The notes: generated by a model from the sequence alone, not told the origin. Counted from the stretch's first letter, positions 1 through 22,615 are shown. The stretch is 64,000 nucleotides of DNA from Priapulus caudatus (GCF_000485595.1 NW_014577534.1:68493-132492); one strand, 5' to 3'. Numbers and translations: made by a program.

Positions 1-415
1 GCTTGTCAGCTGCGAATATAGGGGCTGCGAGCTATACGACAGTAGGGGGGCTCTTCTGCAGGTCATACATGTACTACTACATACAGAATCTCAATTAACA
101 TATTACATAACCCTCAGCACACAACAAAGAATAAAACACCGCTTCACATATGCACACTAATATTACTGTGAATCTCAATAACATATTACATAACTCTAGC
201 ACACACAAAAGAATTAAACACCCACTTCACATTATGCCACTACTATATCACAGTGTATCCAATAAACATATTACATAACTCTCAAGGCACACACAAAGAA
301 TAAACACCACTTTCCCCCACTCTATCCGGGTGTGCATATGGGTACGGCGGATAATCTTACACTCTGAGAAGTGCTGCCCTCAAGCGCAACTGTTTCTGCG
401 GCTAAACCCATTTCA
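1..415. repeat. Partial higher-order satellite unit
   Basis: Positions 1-85 carry a block (gcgaatata...gtacgacagta...ctcttctgcagg...catacatgtac) that recurs at 2964-3045 and 4526-4600. It is followed by about three tandem copies of a ~75-80 bp repeat containing aacatattacataactc and cacacacaaa (about 90-320). The closing block (gggtgtgcatatgggtacg...ctgcc) at about 322-410 recurs at 4661-4745. Copies differ mostly by single-base indels, which looks like unpolished long-read noise as much as real divergence. Confidence 0.8.
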
Positions 416-904
416 TTTCATTTTGCATCCACTTCTCCCCCCCAGCAGTAAGAAATAAGAACCTTTACAATTACAATACATGCATCCACCTTATACATTT
501 TTGTGTACATTTTAGGTCAATGATTCACTATAGCCTGTCCTACACGACAAAATTTAACTCGAGTTAAGCGTTAAGTGCAGTACCAGGCAAAGTCTAGCCT
601 TCATTCTTTCACTTTCTTCATTAATGCAGAGACAGTTGTTAGGGATAGACGTATCGCATCTTTAAGAGTATTCATGTAGAGAGGGTCATTGGTCTAAGCA
701 AGACATACATTTTAAAATATTAAAAGAGACTGCCCATCAGAAGATTTCTCTCGGTGGAAGAATTGTTAAGGTGTGCTTCATGATTTCCAACTTTAGGCGA
801 GCTATTGTCAGCAGTAATGCCTAGTGTCTGTAGTAAATGGCTCGCATTTTAGAAATAAAGATATACATAATTTGTATTGCAACTTGAGTCTTTGTAGCAT
901 TAAT
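416..904. other. Spacer between satellite blocks, no gene seen
   Basis: This stretch is mostly unique AT-rich sequence between two satellite blocks. I see no convincing ORF, splice-bounded exon, RNA gene or terminal inverted repeat in it. It is not repeated in the neighbouring satellite copies, so it may be an insertion or a truncated unit. Confidence 0.4.
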
Positions 905-1139
905 AATCTCAATAAACATATTACATAACTCCTGAGCACACAAAAGAATCAACACCACTTCACATATGCCACACTAATATCACGTTGAATCTCAATAAAC
1001 ATATTACACAACTCTGAAGCCACACAAAAGAATCAACTCCCCACCTCACATTATGCAACACTAATATCACGCGAATTCAATAAACATATTACATGAACTC
1101 CTCAGCACACACAAATTAATAAAACTACCCACTTCAATT
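905..1139. repeat. ~75-80 bp tandem repeat, about three copies
   Basis: Tandem copies of the aatctcaataaacatattac...cacacacaaaagaat...cacttcacatatgc...aatatcacg unit lie directly before the ACGC satellite. The same unit flanks the satellite at 90-320, 3041-3356 and 4602-4660, so it is a regular part of the composite array. Confidence 0.8.
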
Positions 1140-2963
1140 ATGGACGCAAGCGCACACGTACGCATTGAGACTGCACGCACACACAGCACGCACACATTGT
1201 AGTGCGCCATGTACGTGCACACGCACGCACCCATACACTGTGGACGGCACACGCAATGCACACACGCACGCATGCAACACGCGTGTACCTGTACAACCGC
1301 ACCATCACACGCACCGCATTGCACGCTATGTGTACGTACACACGCACGCACGACACGCACGCACATACGTGTACGTGCAACGAACGCACGCACGCACGCA
1401 CGCAGGCACATACCTGTACGTGCCAACGCACGCACGCATGCACGCATTGTACGTGCAACACGGCACGCGCACGTAATTACGTTTACGAATGCACGCACAG
1501 TACGATGCATACGCACCGCACGCAGCCACACCTAGCATGCAGCACGGGTACGTACACACGCACCCACGCAGCATTGCACGCACCGAGTACGTGCACACGC
1601 ACGCACGCACATGTACGTGCACACGCAGCGCAAACGTGCGTGCACAACCACGCACACACTGCACAATGCACGTACATTGTATGACAACACGCACACGCAC
1701 GCACACACGTGCCGTTTACACGCACGCACACACGCAGCATGCACGCAGTTACTACACGACGCAGGCACGCACGCACGCAAACTTGTCCGTGCAAACGGCA
1801 CGCACGCTGGCACGCATGCGTACGGTGCACACGCACGCCCCGCAGTACATACGCACGCACTGTACGCACCGATGATGTTACGACACCACGAAGCACACAC
1901 GATACGCATGCACGCACGGTGGAGTACACACGCACCACGCGCATGCACGCCGAGTACGTGCACACGCACGCACGCACACACGCACGCAACACTTGTTAGT
2001 CGCGCAGCATGTACGTGCCAACACGACATCGACTGCCACAGCCACACGCACGGCAGTGCACACACGGACCTGCAGCAGCCACGCACGCATAGCGCACGAG
2101 CACTACATGTATGAAACACGCACACGCACGCACAACGACGCTGACGTTTACACGCACGCGACACACGCACGCATGCACGCATGTGTACGTTACGCACGCA
2201 CGCAGCGCACGCAACGCACATACGTGTACGTGCAAACCGACGCAGTATGCACGCCATTGTACTTGCACACGCACGCCCGCACGTACATACGCACGCATGC
2301 ACGCGCCACTGTTACGTGCATACGCACGCACGCAAGCACAACACTACGGCATGCACGCCACGGCGGGTACGTACACATGCACCACACGCACGCATGCACG
2401 CACGAGTATCGTGCCACGCACGCACGCCACATGCTACGTGCACACGCACGCACACACGCTGGACGTGCAACCCCACGCACACACTCAGCGATGCACGTAC
2501 ATTTTGGTATTGACAACACGCACACGCACGCCACACACGTGCACGTTTTACAACGCACGCTACACAACGCACGCCATGCACGCATGTGTACGACACACAC
2601 GCACCGCACGCACGTCACATACGGTCAGTTGCAACGCAACGTCTACGCATGCACGCATGTGTACGTGAAAAACGCAACGCCGCATTACTACCAAGCATGA
2701 CGCACCTGACGTTGCAGTACGCACGCCACGGCAAGCACACACTACGATGACACACGGTACGTACACCACGCACCCACGCACGCATCACGACGAGTACGTG
2801 ACACGCCGCAAGCATCATGTACGTCACACTCACGCACACACGTGAAGTGCACACCCACGCAACACGCAGCATGCACGGTACATGTATGACACACGCACGC
2901 ACGCACGTACTTGTACGTGACAGCACGCACGCACACGTGGACGGCACACACGCAGCGCACGAC
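1140..2963. repeat. CpG-rich (ACGC)n satellite block A
   Basis: About 1.8 kb made of ACGC/ACAC tetramers punctuated by palindromic cores such as gtacgtgcac and acgtgtacgtgc. It is free of stop codons over long distances on both strands, which creates long spurious Arg/Cys/Val- or His/Thr/Arg-rich reading frames; these are low-complexity artefacts, not genes. CpG density is extreme, unlike the AT-rich gene introns nearby. Confidence 0.9.
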
Positions 2964-3356
2964 TATATATTGCAGCGCGAATATAGGGAGGTGTACGACA
3001 TAGGGGTCTTCTGCAGTATACAGTGTACTACATACATACATGAATCTCAATTAAAAATATTACATAACTCCTCAGCACACACAAAGATAAACACCGCTTC
3101 ACATATGCACCACGAGATTACGTGAATTTCTCATAACATATTACATATACTCCTGTGAGCACACACAAAAGAATCAATCACCAGTTCACTATGCACCACT
3201 AATATCACGGAATCTCACATAATACTATTACCAAACTCCTGAGCACACACAAAGAATCAACATTCAATTCAATATGCACCATGAATATCACGTGAATCTC
3301 AATAAAACATATTCATAAATCCTCAGCACACCAAAAGAATAAACACCCACTCACAT
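2964..3356. repeat. Satellite junction block plus ~4 copies of the ~75-80 bp repeat
   Basis: Block 2964-3040 (tatatattgcagcgcgaata...gtgtactacatacatacatg) is the boundary motif of the higher-order unit, also at 1-85 and 4516-4600. It is followed by about four tandem copies of the repeat with aacatatta...cacacacaaa. Together they separate satellite blocks A and B. Confidence 0.8.
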
Positions 3357-4525
3357 ATGGCACGCAATAGCGCACACGTAAGAGCATGCACTCCGCACGA
3401 CAACGCACGCACACATTGTAGTGTCACACGGCAATGCGCACATGAAACGGCATGCACACACGTGTACCCTGCACACGCACGACACCACACGCACGCATGC
3501 ACTTACATGTATGACACACGCACCACGACGCACACAGTGCACGTTTACACGCACGCACACACGCACGCATGCACGCATGTGTACGTACACACGCACGCAC
3601 GCACGCACGCACGCACATACGTGTACGTGCAAACGCACGCACGCATGCACGCATGTGTACGTGCACACGCACGCCCGCACGTACATACGCACGCATGCAC
3701 GCACGCAAGCACACACGTACGCATGCACGCACGGGTACGTACACACGCACCCACGCACGCATGCACGCACGAGTACGTGCACACGCACGCACGCACATGT
3801 ACGTGCACACGCACGCACACACGTGTACCTGCACACGCACGCATGCACGTACATGTATGACCACACGCACACGCACGCACACACGTGCACGTTTACACGC
3901 ACGCATGCACGCATGTGTACGTACACATGCACGCACGCACGCACATACGTGTACGTGCAAACGCACGCACGCATGCACGCATGTGTACGTGCACACGCAC
4001 GCCCGCACGTACATACGCACGCATGCACGCACCTGTACAAGCATACGCACGCACGCACGTACGCATGCACGCACAGGTACGTACACACGCACCCACGCAC
4101 GCATGCACGCACGAGTACGTGCGCACGCACGCACGCACACACGTGTACCTGCACACGCACGCATGCACGTACATGTATGACCACACGCACACGCACGCAC
4201 ACACGTGCACGTTTACACGCACGCACACACGCACGCATGCACGTACATGTATGACAACACGCACACGCACGCACACACGTGCACGTTTACACGCACGCAC
4301 ACACGCACGCATGTGTATGTACACACGCACATACGTGTACGTGCAAACGCACGCACGCATGCACGCATGTGTACGTACACACGCACGCACGCACGCACGC
4401 ACATACGTGTACGTGCAAACGCACGCACGCATGCACGCATGTGTACGTTCACATGCACGCACGCACGCACGCACTTGTACGTGCACACGCACACACGTGG
4501 ACGTGCACACCCACGCACGCATATA
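3357..4525. repeat. CpG-rich (ACGC)n satellite block B with ~330 bp periodicity
   Basis: The same ACGC satellite as block A, but cleaner. The marker catgtatgaccacacgcac (or a close variant) followed by gtgcacgtttacacgc recurs near 3509, 3852, 4172 and 4247. This gives spacings of about 343, 320 and 75 bases, so a ~330 bp higher-order unit sits on the tetramer background. Long open frames here are repeat artefacts. Confidence 0.85.
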
Positions 4526-4755
4526 TATTGTCAGCGCGAATATAGGTGGTGTACGACAGTAGGGGCTCTTCTGCAGGTCATACATGTACCTACATACATA
4601 CATGAATCTCAATAAACATATTACATAACTCCTCAGCACACACAAAAGAATAAACACCCACTCTATCCCGGGTGTGCATATGGGTACGCGGATAATCTTC
4701 ACCTCTGCAGATGTGCTGCCCTCCAGCGGCAACTGTTTCTAGCGGCTAACCCCAT
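4526..4755. repeat. Closing block of the composite satellite
   Basis: Carries the boundary motif (gcgaatataggtggtgtacg), one copy of the ~75-80 bp repeat and the terminal block (ctatcccgggtgtgcatatg through gtgctgccctccagcggcaac). It matches the order of elements at 1-410, so the array has a repeated composite structure. Confidence 0.8.
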
Positions 4756-5472
4756 TTGCTACTCCCAAGGCACCCTCCACCCCTGCCTGGAAAATGGGAG
4801 TGCCACTATGGATGTATATTTTGGTCTTGCGATAGTTTGCATTCAATAAAGGGGCCAATTTTGTCATATTATTGTGGTTTAAATGTGAATTTCTAGCTGG
4901 CCAGCTAAAGAATACAAGTTTATGTTGCAGGCTAGGGTAATTTTTTATTGTGCCACAGACTGCAGCGTTGCAGGCCACGATGTAAACGTTTGTCTCCGAT
5001 TCGTGTCATAGATTGTAGTATAGCCCTGTACCGGAAGCGAAGGGGCTACGCTGGTACAGCTATTTCTTCATCTGATCTGGATCTTTGGCAGTGGGATCAA
5101 GTCTGCCCCTCCCACAACGCTCACACTGCAGCACACACACACGTATATATATATAACAACATGGTGTCTAACTCGCCACCGAGTTTGGCCAACTCACTGT
5201 TTACAATCACCTCCAACTCTGGTGTTCCTGCAGATGTCACCACTTTCTAATGATTGTTAGAATCACTGATGACTTCTTAACCATCTACATTCTACACCCA
5301 CCATTTTTGAACAATCGGACTGCCAAAATGCATTCAAATCACTGGAAATCCTCAAATATTGGTGCAAAACGACTGCTCGAATGTTACACAGGCTGAGACA
5401 GGCACGGGCAACTGTTGGTGGCACACACAATTTCAATGCACGCACACCACTGTGCACAAACTTACACTACAG
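4756..5472. other. Non-coding spacer, no gene seen
   Basis: Unique sequence between the satellite and a small transposon. It has a short (TA)n/(CA)n tract near 5133-5154 and a segment at 5036-5065 (gaagcgaaggggctacg) that resembles the hairpin arms at 24385-24462. No exon with supporting splice sites was recognised. Confidence 0.35.
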
Positions 5473-5690
5473 CAGGGTTCTCCAAGAGCACCTATAGCCT
5501 GGCGGCCCGCCAGGCTATCGTCGAGCCCCGCCATCCTAAAATGCACCCGCCACTCTAAATATCATAGCCGCCATGCTAAATATCATAGCCCCTGGACCCC
5601 CCTAGCACGCAAACCGCCTTCGGCGATTTGCAACTAGGATCGTAAAGGCAGCACCCGCCATGCTATAACGAAAAAGCTTGGAGAACCTTG
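5473..5690. mobile_element. Small non-autonomous TIR element, 218 bp
   Basis: The ends are inverted repeats: CAGGGTTCTCCAAGA at the left, and the reverse complement of AGCTTGGAGAACCTTG at the right. Five bases, tacag, are duplicated directly outside both ends. The interior is rich in GCCGCCATGCTAAATATCATAG-like repeats and has no ORF. The TIR sequence resembles hAT-type ends, but a 5-bp duplication is not typical of hAT, so superfamily is uncertain. Confidence 0.65.
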
Positions 5691-6397
5691 TACAGAGAGA
5701 TATGATAGGTGGAAAAGCGTGAGTGCCAAATTCTCACAACACATCTTCACAGCGCAAATACACAAACAACCGCCTCCATATTGATATCTATAATGCGTAG
5801 CCGAATGTTCACTTGTTCAAATTATCGCCCTTGCCGATGGATAGATCATAGTTTACCTAGAAAAATATAGTATATTCCTGCAGAAAACTCCCCCTTCATG
5901 GCAATGTAAATGGGATCAACTGCTTGTTTATACATGAGTAATGGCGATGCATTGCATTCTGTGTTCAAGCTAATGATTATCATGCACACGGAAGCAAACT
6001 TGAACATACCTGCCTTTAACTCTTGGCCAGAACGATGTGTTATCCATCCAGGTTTCTTCCCAGGTATTTTAGAAGGCCTGTTGAGCAATCTCGCAGTTCA
6101 TCTCCGATTGCTAATTAGAGTCAATTACTTGTGTCGTAAGCGGCCCCAATACGCAGGTAAACTTTATTATTTTGGAAACATGTTCATGAAGTTGTAAAAA
6201 CAGTATGACTGTCTGGGAATTTGAAAAGGTAAAGACAGCTCGAAATTAATGCATGTCAATTAGGCAATTACGGCATCCCGGGGGATTAATAAAATAATGA
6301 GAGGTCGCAAATAAGGTTTAGCTTTAAAGGTATGTCGACCCCGACATGCATTAAAGACCTGAGGAGAACCCTGTGTCATAATGGTGCTATTTTTCAG
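5691..6397. other. Upstream region of the KAT7 gene; holds a dispersed repeat
   Basis: No convincing exon is visible, although the 5' coding exon(s) of the KAT7 gene should lie here or further upstream. Bases about 6225-6360 form a dispersed repeat with the motifs aaattaatgcatgtc and gaccccgacatgcattaaag. A diverged copy lies at about 52984-53092, upstream of the visible DNAJB exons. Confidence 0.4.
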
Positions 6398-17319
<10,922 letters not shown>

Positions 17320-17748
17320 ATAAATGAAGCTTGCTTAACTATATAATGTACAGATGGTAAAACAATCTAACAATTTTTAACTTGTAAATAGCAGGAGGAG
17401 TAAAGTGGGTGGCTTAATCTCTTACAAAAACCTTCATAATTTTGATAGCAATGACTGTGTAATATTTGTAGTGCAATATACAGTGATTAGACAGGTGAAG
17501 AATAAGAAATACTTATTAAACTCACATAATGCGTAAAAAACCACAATGCTCGAAGCATTCTGAACATGTTCAGTGTTGGCAAGACTTTTGTAATACTATT
17601 ATTGTACACCTATTATGGTGTGTGTTTCTAACTTCAAATTGGGAATGTAGTCTCGGAAAAATTCATGGGCCCTGGTGATCTGTGTATTGACAATTTTTTA
17701 ATGAAATACAAGACACAAGTTGCTCCCGCAGAAGTGAGACTTGGTTAA

Positions 17749-17754
17749 AATAAA
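17749..17754 (+). terminator. Candidate KAT7 polyadenylation signal
   Basis: AATAAA lies 430 bases after the stop codon and is followed within ~15 bases by GT-rich sequence (gtggtgtgtgtag), the usual layout of a cleavage/polyadenylation site. A second AATAAA overlaps the stop region at 17319-17324 but lacks a GT-rich downstream element. Confidence 0.4.
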
Positions 17755-18303
17755 ATCGTAATAGTGGTGTGTGTAGAGTCCGTTATAGACGTAGTGCATG
17801 TCTACAAGGAACATAAATTGATGTATGTAATGCTGTAAAACTTGCAGTGGTAATAATCTACCTATAATTGTGTAACGGTATATGTATTATAGTTTTCATA
17901 TAATGACTTGCAGTCAGTGAAATAGGTGTAAATGACTGACTAATTAGTTTTATTTTTTTATTTAAGCAAAGTTTTGTGGTTGTCATAGACTAGTATGTAC
18001 TTCTAATACAACTATTTCTTCTACCAACACCAATCAAAATTGAATTTGTAAGTAGAAATGACTTGGCACGTATTTTTCATGCAGCACTAATTTAGATAGT
18101 GACGGGTCATTTAATTAGGATTATGACAAATTCGTTGTTTTTTTATTTCACAATACTTCCATGTTTGGAGGCATAATGCAGAAAGCTCATCTGATATTAA
18201 CTTACATATAAGTATGAAATAAGTTTACAAATTCAATAAGGGCATTTGTTTTACACTATCAAGTTATTGCTGTCGTTATTTTAATAGCTTCCTTATTGTA
18301 CAG

Positions 18304-18348
18304 TGTGTGTGTGGTGGGTGGTGCGTGCGTGTACGTGCGTGCGCGCGC

Positions 18349-18388
<40 letters not shown>
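18304..18388. repeat. (TG)n/(GC)n microsatellite
   Basis: A tgtgtgtggtgggtggtgcg...gcgcgcgcgcgtgtgcgtgtg tract followed by pure (GT)n. The same tract recurs with different lengths at 21043, 21582 and 22101 in the duplicated units. Confidence 0.85.
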
Positions 18389-18390
<2 letters not shown>

Positions 18391-18516
18391 GTTATATCCA
18401 TAAGACGTCACTGCCTTTGTAAATTCTGTCAATTTGGATTGAAACGAATTAAAATAATAAATTCCAATAAATTTCAAGATCTTTCAAAGGTTTTGTTGCC
18501 ACATGTCATTGATACA

Positions 18517-18878
18517 TAATTTAATGATAGAAAGATGTTCAATAATGATGCATAGAAATTTAAAAAATAATGTAATCGAATCCATGTCGGATATAGCGAT
18601 TAAGCATAGCTATAAGCTATATATACGTACGCGTATATCTAATTCATATAACTATTAATAACGTCAAGAGTAGATAATAACACAAGTAGATAATAAGACA
18701 ATTGTGTTATTATCTACTCTTGACGTTATTAATAGTTATATGAATTAGATATACGCGTACGTATATATAGCTTATATATATATAGCTATGCTTAATCGCT
18801 ATATCCGACATGGATTCGATTACACTATTTTTTTAATTTCTATGCATCATTATTGAACATCTTTCTATCATTAAATTA
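18517..18878. repeat. Large inverted repeat (foldback) ending at the assembly gap
   Basis: Bases 18517-18664 are repeated in reverse complement at 18723-18878 with small differences, for example an extra ~8 bp in the tatagct stretch. The centre is the 58-bp palindrome at 18665-18722. The right arm runs directly into the run of Ns. A contig that folds back on itself and then stops is typical of a snap-back read or palindromic contig-end artefact, though a real inverted duplication is possible. Confidence 0.8.
18665..18722. mobile_element. Palindromic micro-element, 58 bp
   Basis: Starts CAAGAGTAGATAATAACACA and ends with the inverted TGTGTTATTATCTACTCTTG. The left flank ATAACGT (18658-18664) is the 7-bp target seen at the other copies. 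The right flank reads acgttat, the inverse, because the foldback starts here. The same 58-bp element is present at 22444-22501. Confidence 0.8.
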
Positions 18879-18888
18879 NNNNNNNNNN
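18879..18888. other. Assembly gap (10 N)
   Basis: Ten Ns join the foldback end to a second copy of sequence already present from 16149 onward. Ten is an arbitrary gap length, so the true distance is unknown or negative (overlap). Confidence 0.99.
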
Positions 18889-21397
18889 GAGTTAGTGAGT
18901 TTAACTCAGAGTTAGTCTTAACTCAGGGTTAAAGTTAATCCACGACTGTGGAACGTGGTCCTGTACTGTACTACAATTCCGAAACGTGTCTGGTCCCAAG
19001 GGTTTCGGATAATAGATTGTGTACTGTATTAATGTTTAATCTAAAAAAAAATAGTGGAAAGCTGAAATTCCCATTGCTTTTCAATTAGCATTTTGGTTCT
19101 TGTTCAGGTGTGACAAATTCAAAAAAGCATTGAGTAACCTGATACGATGTAATTTAGCCCCTGCATTGCATGTACCTATCAATGTGTAAATACATATTTG
19201 TATGGACATTATGAAAGATTGATCGCAATTTTATTATATCATAGATTTGAGTCATGCTACTGGAATCAATACCTATGACATCGTGAGCACATTCCAAGCT
19301 CTGGGTATGCTGAAGTATTGGAAAGGCAAACATCTGGTTCTTAAGCGACAGGTCAGTGGATTGATAATGTATATTGATAAAATTTGTACTTTACACTCAA
19401 GACCTCGACTCATGCACTCGATAACATGCTATAAACAGGCAAATTGAACTGTTCAAGAAACTGTCCAATGGAATGCAATGAAAATAAATTACATATTTGT
19501 TAAAAGTCAATATGCTATGTTAATTCATCTTTAAATCAGCTAATTGGGGTAGAGGTAAATAGCTGTAGGTCGGATAATATCAGGAGTCTATTGATTTAAT
19601 CCAAAGGCTGCTGATAGCATTTCTGCTGGTGCTGGATTCTTAACTGATCACTTGTAATAAATAAGCCAAAGCACCCATGTATAACACATGATCACAGGCA
19701 GTGTTATAGAGAAAAGGGGGGTAGGAAAGTGAGGGAGAGATATGGAGAATAAGAGACAGGGAGAATGGGCAAAAAGAGAGAGAGGGGGCAAGGGAGGGAG
19801 GGACCAAGCGAGCAATAATGAGGTCACTAAAGAGAAATTCCATGAACTATTCGAGACTTATGATTTGTTATCTGAAAATAAGAAGCCAGACTATTTACAT
19901 TGACATGCTGTAGATGATGTAATATTTGTGGCAATTTCTGCTCATTTCAGGATCTCATTGATGATCATATTGCAAAGCGAGCCAAGAGAGGACCTGACCA
20001 CAAAGTAATTGATGAAAATAGCCTCAAGTGGCGTCCCCCTGTGCAAGTGGACACCCGATAAATAAATTAAGCTTGCTTAACTATATAATGTACAGATGGT
20101 AAAACAATCTAACCATTTTTAACTTGTAAATAGCAGGAGGAGTAAAGTGGGTGCTTAATCTCTTACAAAAACCTTCATAATTTTGATAGCAATGACTGTG
20201 TAATATTTGTAGTGCAATATACAGTGATTAGACAGGTGAAGAATAAGAAATACTTATTAAACTCACATAATGCGTAAAAAACCACAATGCTCGAAGCATT
20301 CTGAACATGTTCAGTGTTGGCAAGACTTTTGTAATACTATTATTGTACACCTATTATGGTGTGTGTTTCTAACTTCAAATTGGGAATGTAGTCTCGGAAA
20401 AATTCATGGGCCCTGGTGATCTGTGTATTGACAATTTTTTAATGAAATACAAGACACAAGTTGCTCCCGCAGAAGTGAGACTTGGTTAAAATAAAATCGT
20501 AATAGTGGTGTGTGTAGAGTCCGTTATAGACGTAGTGCATGTCTACAAGGAACATAAATTGATGTATGTAATGCTGTAAAACTTGCAGTGGTAATAATCT
20601 ACCTATAATTGTGTAACGGTATATGTATTATAGTTTTCATATAATGACTTGCAGTCAGTGAAATAGGTGTAAATGACTGACTAATTAGTTTTATTTTTTT
20701 ATTTAAGCAAAGTTTTGTGGTTGTCATAGACTAGTATGTACTTCTAATACAACTATTTCTTCTACCAACACCAATCAAAATTGAATTTGTAAGTAGAAAT
20801 GACTTGGCACGTATTTTTCATGCAGCACTAATTTAGATAGTGACGGGTCATTTAATTAGGATTATGACAAATTCGTTGTTTTTTTATTTCACAATACTTC
20901 CATGTTTGGAGGCATAATGCAGAAAGCTCATCTGATATTAACTTACATATAAGTATGAAATAAGTTTACAAATTCAATAAGGGCATTTGTTTTACACTAT
21001 CAAGTTATTGCTGTCGTTATTTTAATAGCTTCCTTATTGTACAGTGTGTGTGTGTGGTGGGTGGTGCGTGCGTGTACGTGCGTGCGCGCGCGCGTGTGCG
21101 TGTGTGTGTGTGTGTGTGTGTAGATGTTATATCCATAAGACGTCACTGCCTTTGTAAATTCTGTCAATTTGGATTGAAACGAATTAAAATAATAAATTCC
21201 AATAAATTTCATGATCTTTCAAAGGTTTTGTTGCCACATGTCATTGATACATAATTTAAGGATAGAAAGATGTTCAATAATGATGCATAGAAATTTAAAA
21301 AATAATGTAATCGAATCCACGTCGGATATAGCGATCAAGCATAGCTATAAGCTATATACGTACGCGTATATCTAATTCATATAACTATTAATAACGT
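18889..21397. repeat. Near-identical second copy of 16149-18664
   Basis: From the gap onward the sequence repeats 16149-18664, starting at an offset of 2740 bases. Only scattered SNPs and microsatellite or homopolymer length changes are seen (for example ttgatttcatcc versus ttgatttaatcc, gggggcaaagggagg versus gggggcaagggaggg). This includes the end of the 15435 TIR element, the last two KAT7 exons and the 3' region. The divergence looks allelic, so a false duplication of two haplotypes across the gap is the simplest reading. Confidence 0.9.
19245..20061 (+). pseudogene. Duplicated last two KAT7 exons
   Basis: Exon copies at 19245-19351 and 19951-20061 are intact and encode the same C-terminal MYST residues as 16506-16612 and 17209-17319, including the TAA stop. 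There is no upstream MYST sequence after the gap, so this is not a second complete gene. It is best treated as an assembly duplicate of the KAT7 3' end, or as a real partial tandem duplication. Confidence 0.85.
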
Positions 21398-22615
21398 ATA
21401 GTGTATATTTTACTGCAATTCACGCGTCACGCCTCTGTACAAAGTACACCATGTTGGTCATTTACCAATCTCAGATTTCCGAAACAGTGCTATGTGTTCA
21501 GAGGGCATTTCAATAAGGGCATTTGTTTTACACTATCAAGTTATTGCTGTCGTTATTTTAATAGTTTCCTTATTGTACAGTGTGTGTGGTGGGGGGGGTG
21601 CGTGTGCGTGCGTGCGCGCGCGCGTGTGCGTGTGTGTGTAGATGTTATATCCATAAGACGTTACTGCCTTTGTAAATTCTGTCAATTTGGATTGAAACGA
21701 ATTAAAATAATAAATTCCAATAAATTTCAAGATCTTTCAAAGGTTTTGTTGCCACATGTCATTGATACATAATTTAATGATAGAAAGATGTTCAATAATG
21801 ATGCATAGAAATTTAAAAAATAATGTAATCGAATCCATGTCGGATATAGCGATTAAGCATAGCTATAAGCTATATATACGTACGCGTATATCTAATTCAT
21901 ATAACTATTAATAACGTATAGTGTATATTTTACTGCAATTCATGCGTCACGCCTCTGTACAAAGTACACCATGTTGGTCATTTACCAATCTCAGATTTCC
22001 GAAACAGTGCTATGTGTTCAGAGGGCATTTCAATAAGGGCATTTGTTTTACACTATCAAGTTATTTCTGTCGTTATTTTAATAGCTTCCTTATTGTACAG
22101 TGTGTGCGTGCGTGTACGTGCGTGTGCGCGCGCGCGTGTGCGTGTGTGTGTGTGCATGTGTGTAGATGTTATATCCATAAGACGTCACTGCCTTTGTAAA
22201 TTCTGTCAATTTGGATTGAAACGAATTAAAATAATAAATTCCAATAAATTTCAAGATCTTTCAAAGGTTTTGTTGCCACATGTCATTGATACATAATTTA
22301 AGGATAGAAATTAAGATGTTCAATAATGATGCATAGAAATTTAAAAAATAATGTAATCGAATCCACGTCGGATATAGCGATCAAGCATAGCTATAAGCTA
22401 TATACGTACGCGTATATCTAATTCATATAACTATTAATAACGTCAAGAGTAGATAATAACACAAGTAGATAATAAGACAATTGTGTTATTATCTACTCTT
22501 GATAACGTATAGTGTATATTTTACTGCAATTCACGCGTCACGCCTCTGTACAAAGTACACCATATGGTAATTTACCAATCTCAGATTTCCGAAACAGTGC
22601 TATGTGTTCCACGAA
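20973..22615. repeat. ~520 bp tandem repeat, about three units
   Basis: The unit runs from atagtgtatattttactgca through the gggcatttgttttacactat segment and a (GT)n/(GC)n microsatellite to ctattaataacgt. Units are 21398-21917 and 21918-22508, with a partial unit 20973-21397 before and a partial unit 22509-22615 after. The 22444-22501 micro-element makes the second full unit longer. Units also differ in microsatellite length. No exons are inside. Confidence 0.9.
22444..22501. mobile_element. Palindromic micro-element, 58 bp, with perfect 7-bp target duplication
   Basis: CAAGAGTAGATAATAACACA...TGTGTTATTATCTACTCTTG is flanked by ATAACGT on both sides (22437-22443 and 22502-22508). Sister tandem units carry a single, uninterrupted ATAACGT at 21391-21397 and 21911-21917, so the empty sites are visible and the insertion with duplication is directly documented. 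Confidence 0.92.

Noticed and set aside
1067-4732. Many long open reading frames (up to ~300 codons) rich in Arg-Ala-Cys-Val or Thr-His-Ala-Arg on both strands
   Set aside because: They are translations of the ACGC satellite in all frames. No codon signal, splice context or protein family; the absence of stops follows from the repeat composition.
1-4755. CRISPR array (regular repeats with spacers)
   Set aside because: Repeats are diverged satellite monomers without unique spacers of constant length, and the DNA is clearly eukaryotic.
19245-20061. A second KAT7 paralogue
   Set aside because: Only the last two exons are present, near-identical at the DNA level including introns and 3' region, and they directly follow an N gap; an assembly duplicate is more likely.
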